Origin: an uncultured Mycoplasmatota bacterium
Lineage (GTDB): Bacteria; Bacillota_I; Bacilli_A; RF39; UBA660
Reading direction: 5' to 3'
NCBI GenBank assembly: GCA_900547995.1
Contig: URIY01000001.1
Span: 1 to 64,000, forward strand
DNA: 64,000 nt
Position numbers and translations under genes: made by a program. Each line of letters starts with the position of its first letter. The stretch's first letter is position 1. Positions 63,120 to 64,000 of the stretch are shown here, one piece after another. Under the pieces are notes generated by a model. That model did not search any database and was not told where the DNA came from. It was given only the letters and a program-made list of their open reading frames with translations.

Positions 63120-63791
63120 CTATAATTCATTTTCTGTAGATACTCTACCTAAATTAACAGTTAAATTACCGTTTCGCGTTCTAATTTCATCAATAAAGTC
63201 TTTTTCATTTATATTATTTTTTAAACTTATATTATAAGATAATTCAAACATACTACCCATATTTGTTGTTTTAACTTTATTAAGTTCTATATTATTGGTA
63301 TATTTATCAAAAATATCATCAAATATATTTGTATAATCTAAATTTTCAGGTATAGTTACTTTTAAACTTTTTTCATTATTCTTTTTCATACCAAAACTAC
63401 TTTTTTGTAATATTATAAGTGCTAAACTTGTAATTAATGTAAATACAAAAGCATACATAATATGTCCCATACCAACTGCAAGACCAATCGCCATTGCAAA
63501 AAAGATACTTACAAGTTCTCTAGAGTTACCTTGCATTGATCTAAATCTAATTAAACTAAATGAACCTAAAATCGCAATTGATGTACCAAGATTACCATTA
63601 ACCATCATAATAACAACTTGAACTAAAAGGGGAAGAACGGCAATTGTAATTGCAAAATTCTTACTACACTTTGTACTATACATATGTACAAGAGCAATTA
63701 TAATTCCAAATATAAGGGCTGCTCCCATACAAATAAGAGCTGTACTAATTGAAAGTGTACCACTGTTACTTTCTAAAATACTATTAAACAT
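63120..63791 (-). CDS. DUF4956 membrane protein
   Basis: A 223-aa protein with about four membrane segments (about 18-36, 48-66, 80-110, 112-128). The signature GSFSLIRFRSMQGNSRELVSIF is typical of DUF4956, followed by a soluble C-terminal domain. These proteins are nearly always next to a VTC-type polyphosphate polymerase and CotH or carbohydrate-binding proteins and are thought to serve a surface or polyphosphate pathway. Its start overlaps the VTC gene end by 8 nt. Confidence 0.88.
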   Translation of the reverse strand: MFNSILESNSGTLSISTALICMGAALIFGIIIALVHMYSTKCSKNFAITIAVLPLLVQVVIMMVNGNLGTSIAILGSFSLIRFRSMQGNSRELVSIFFAMAIGLAVGMGHIMYAFVFTLITSLALIILQKSSFGMKKNNEKSLKVTIPENLDYTNIFDDIFDKYTNNIELNKVKTTNMGSMFELSYNISLKNNINEKDFIDEIRTRNGNLTVNLGRVSTENEL

Positions 63792-64000
63792 TAATTATTC
63801 CTTCTTTCATCATTTTTTTATAAACATTTCCATATTTAGAAAAGGTTTTAGGAAAAATATTATTATTTGATAAACACTCTACTAACCATCTAGGATATCC
63901 ATTTAAACTTTTAATTTCCATTAGATAGTATTTTTCATCACTTAATAATTCTCCTTTATCACCATGTTCTAATTTTAAATCATAATTTCTACTTCTAATA
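63784..64000 (-). CDS. VTC-domain polyphosphate polymerase-like protein, partial
   Basis: Only the C-terminal 71 residues are in the window; the frame is open to the edge. YDLKLEHGDKGELL, MEIKSLNGYPRWLVECL and FPKTFSKYGNVYKKMMKEG match the end of VTC (polyphosphate polymerase) domains, including the EIK strand and SKYG. The stop TAA is at 63784-63786, 8 nt into the DUF4956 gene. The 5' part lies beyond position 64000. Confidence 0.75.
   Translation of the reverse strand, partial: IRSRNYDLKLEHGDKGELLSDEKYYLMEIKSLNGYPRWLVECLSNNNIFPKTFSKYGNVYKKMMKEGIINV

Overview
The window comes from a very AT-rich, low-GC Gram-positive bacterium and carries its chromosomal replication origin. Gene content and order match the Bacillus-type origin region: rpmH-rnpA-yidC-jag-mnmE-mnmG-rsmG-noc on one side of oriC, and dnaA-dnaN-recF-gyrB-gyrA followed by tadA/SRP RNA-dnaX-ybaB-recR-bofA-holB-ricT-trmN6-rsmI-pth-mfd-spoVT-metG-tatD-rsmA-tilS-ftsH on the other. 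The lack of tmk, rnmV and yaaA in their usual places, the many A/T-ending codons, and a SpoVT-like regulator and BofA in a streamlined background suggest an uncultured gut-type Bacilli/Erysipelotrichia/RF39-like lineage. This is inference; no 16S gene is present.

Layout. (1) 1-10.9 kb is accessory DNA: a hypothetical gene, a repeat-containing Ltp-type lipoprotein, an orphan tracrRNA-like RNA, a two-gene nuclease/SMC-like ATPase defence candidate, an unknown divergent gene, then an integrative-mobilizable-element-like block (large PemK/MazF-like protein, MobV relaxase, an oriT-like structured region, large serine recombinase with an attenuator-like leader). (2) A tRNA-His gene separates this from the chromosomal backbone. 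(3) 11-22.8 kb: AbgT and AGCS transporters, mscS-parB-parA with DUF951, a tandem cluster of small membrane-protein paralogues, ftsH, tilS and ung. (4) 22.8-40.7 kb: translation, repair and tRNA-modification genes, with a T-box leader in front of dut-metG. (5) 40.8-41.9 kb: five perfect parS sites around an orphan gene. (6) 41.9-51.2 kb: gyrA-gyrB-recF-comK-dnaN-dnaA and a bipartite oriC. (7) 51.2-59.7 kb: the rpmH-to-noc side, with an HD-domain gene inserted between jag and mnmE. (8) 59.8-64 kb: an IS91-like HUH transposase and a VTC/DUF4956/DUF4353 surface-polymer cluster cut by the window edge.

How they work together. Genes on both sides of oriC are transcribed mostly away from it. ParA/ParB with the parS cluster, and the Noc-like protein with a perfect Noc-box in rsmI, form the segregation and nucleoid-occlusion machinery. 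Most informational genes sit in tightly packed, translationally coupled operons (TAATG or short overlaps), separated by recognisable intrinsic terminators.

Most interesting signals: the orphan tracrRNA-like locus at 1.9-2.04 kb with no cas9 or array visible; the leader ORF plus terminator in front of the serine recombinase; the nuclease/SMC pair; the greatly enlarged Noc with three MPQxPI motifs and a palindrome inside its promoter; the ComK homologue inserted between dnaN and recF, with helically phased motifs upstream; and the 17-codon leader ORF coupled to recF.
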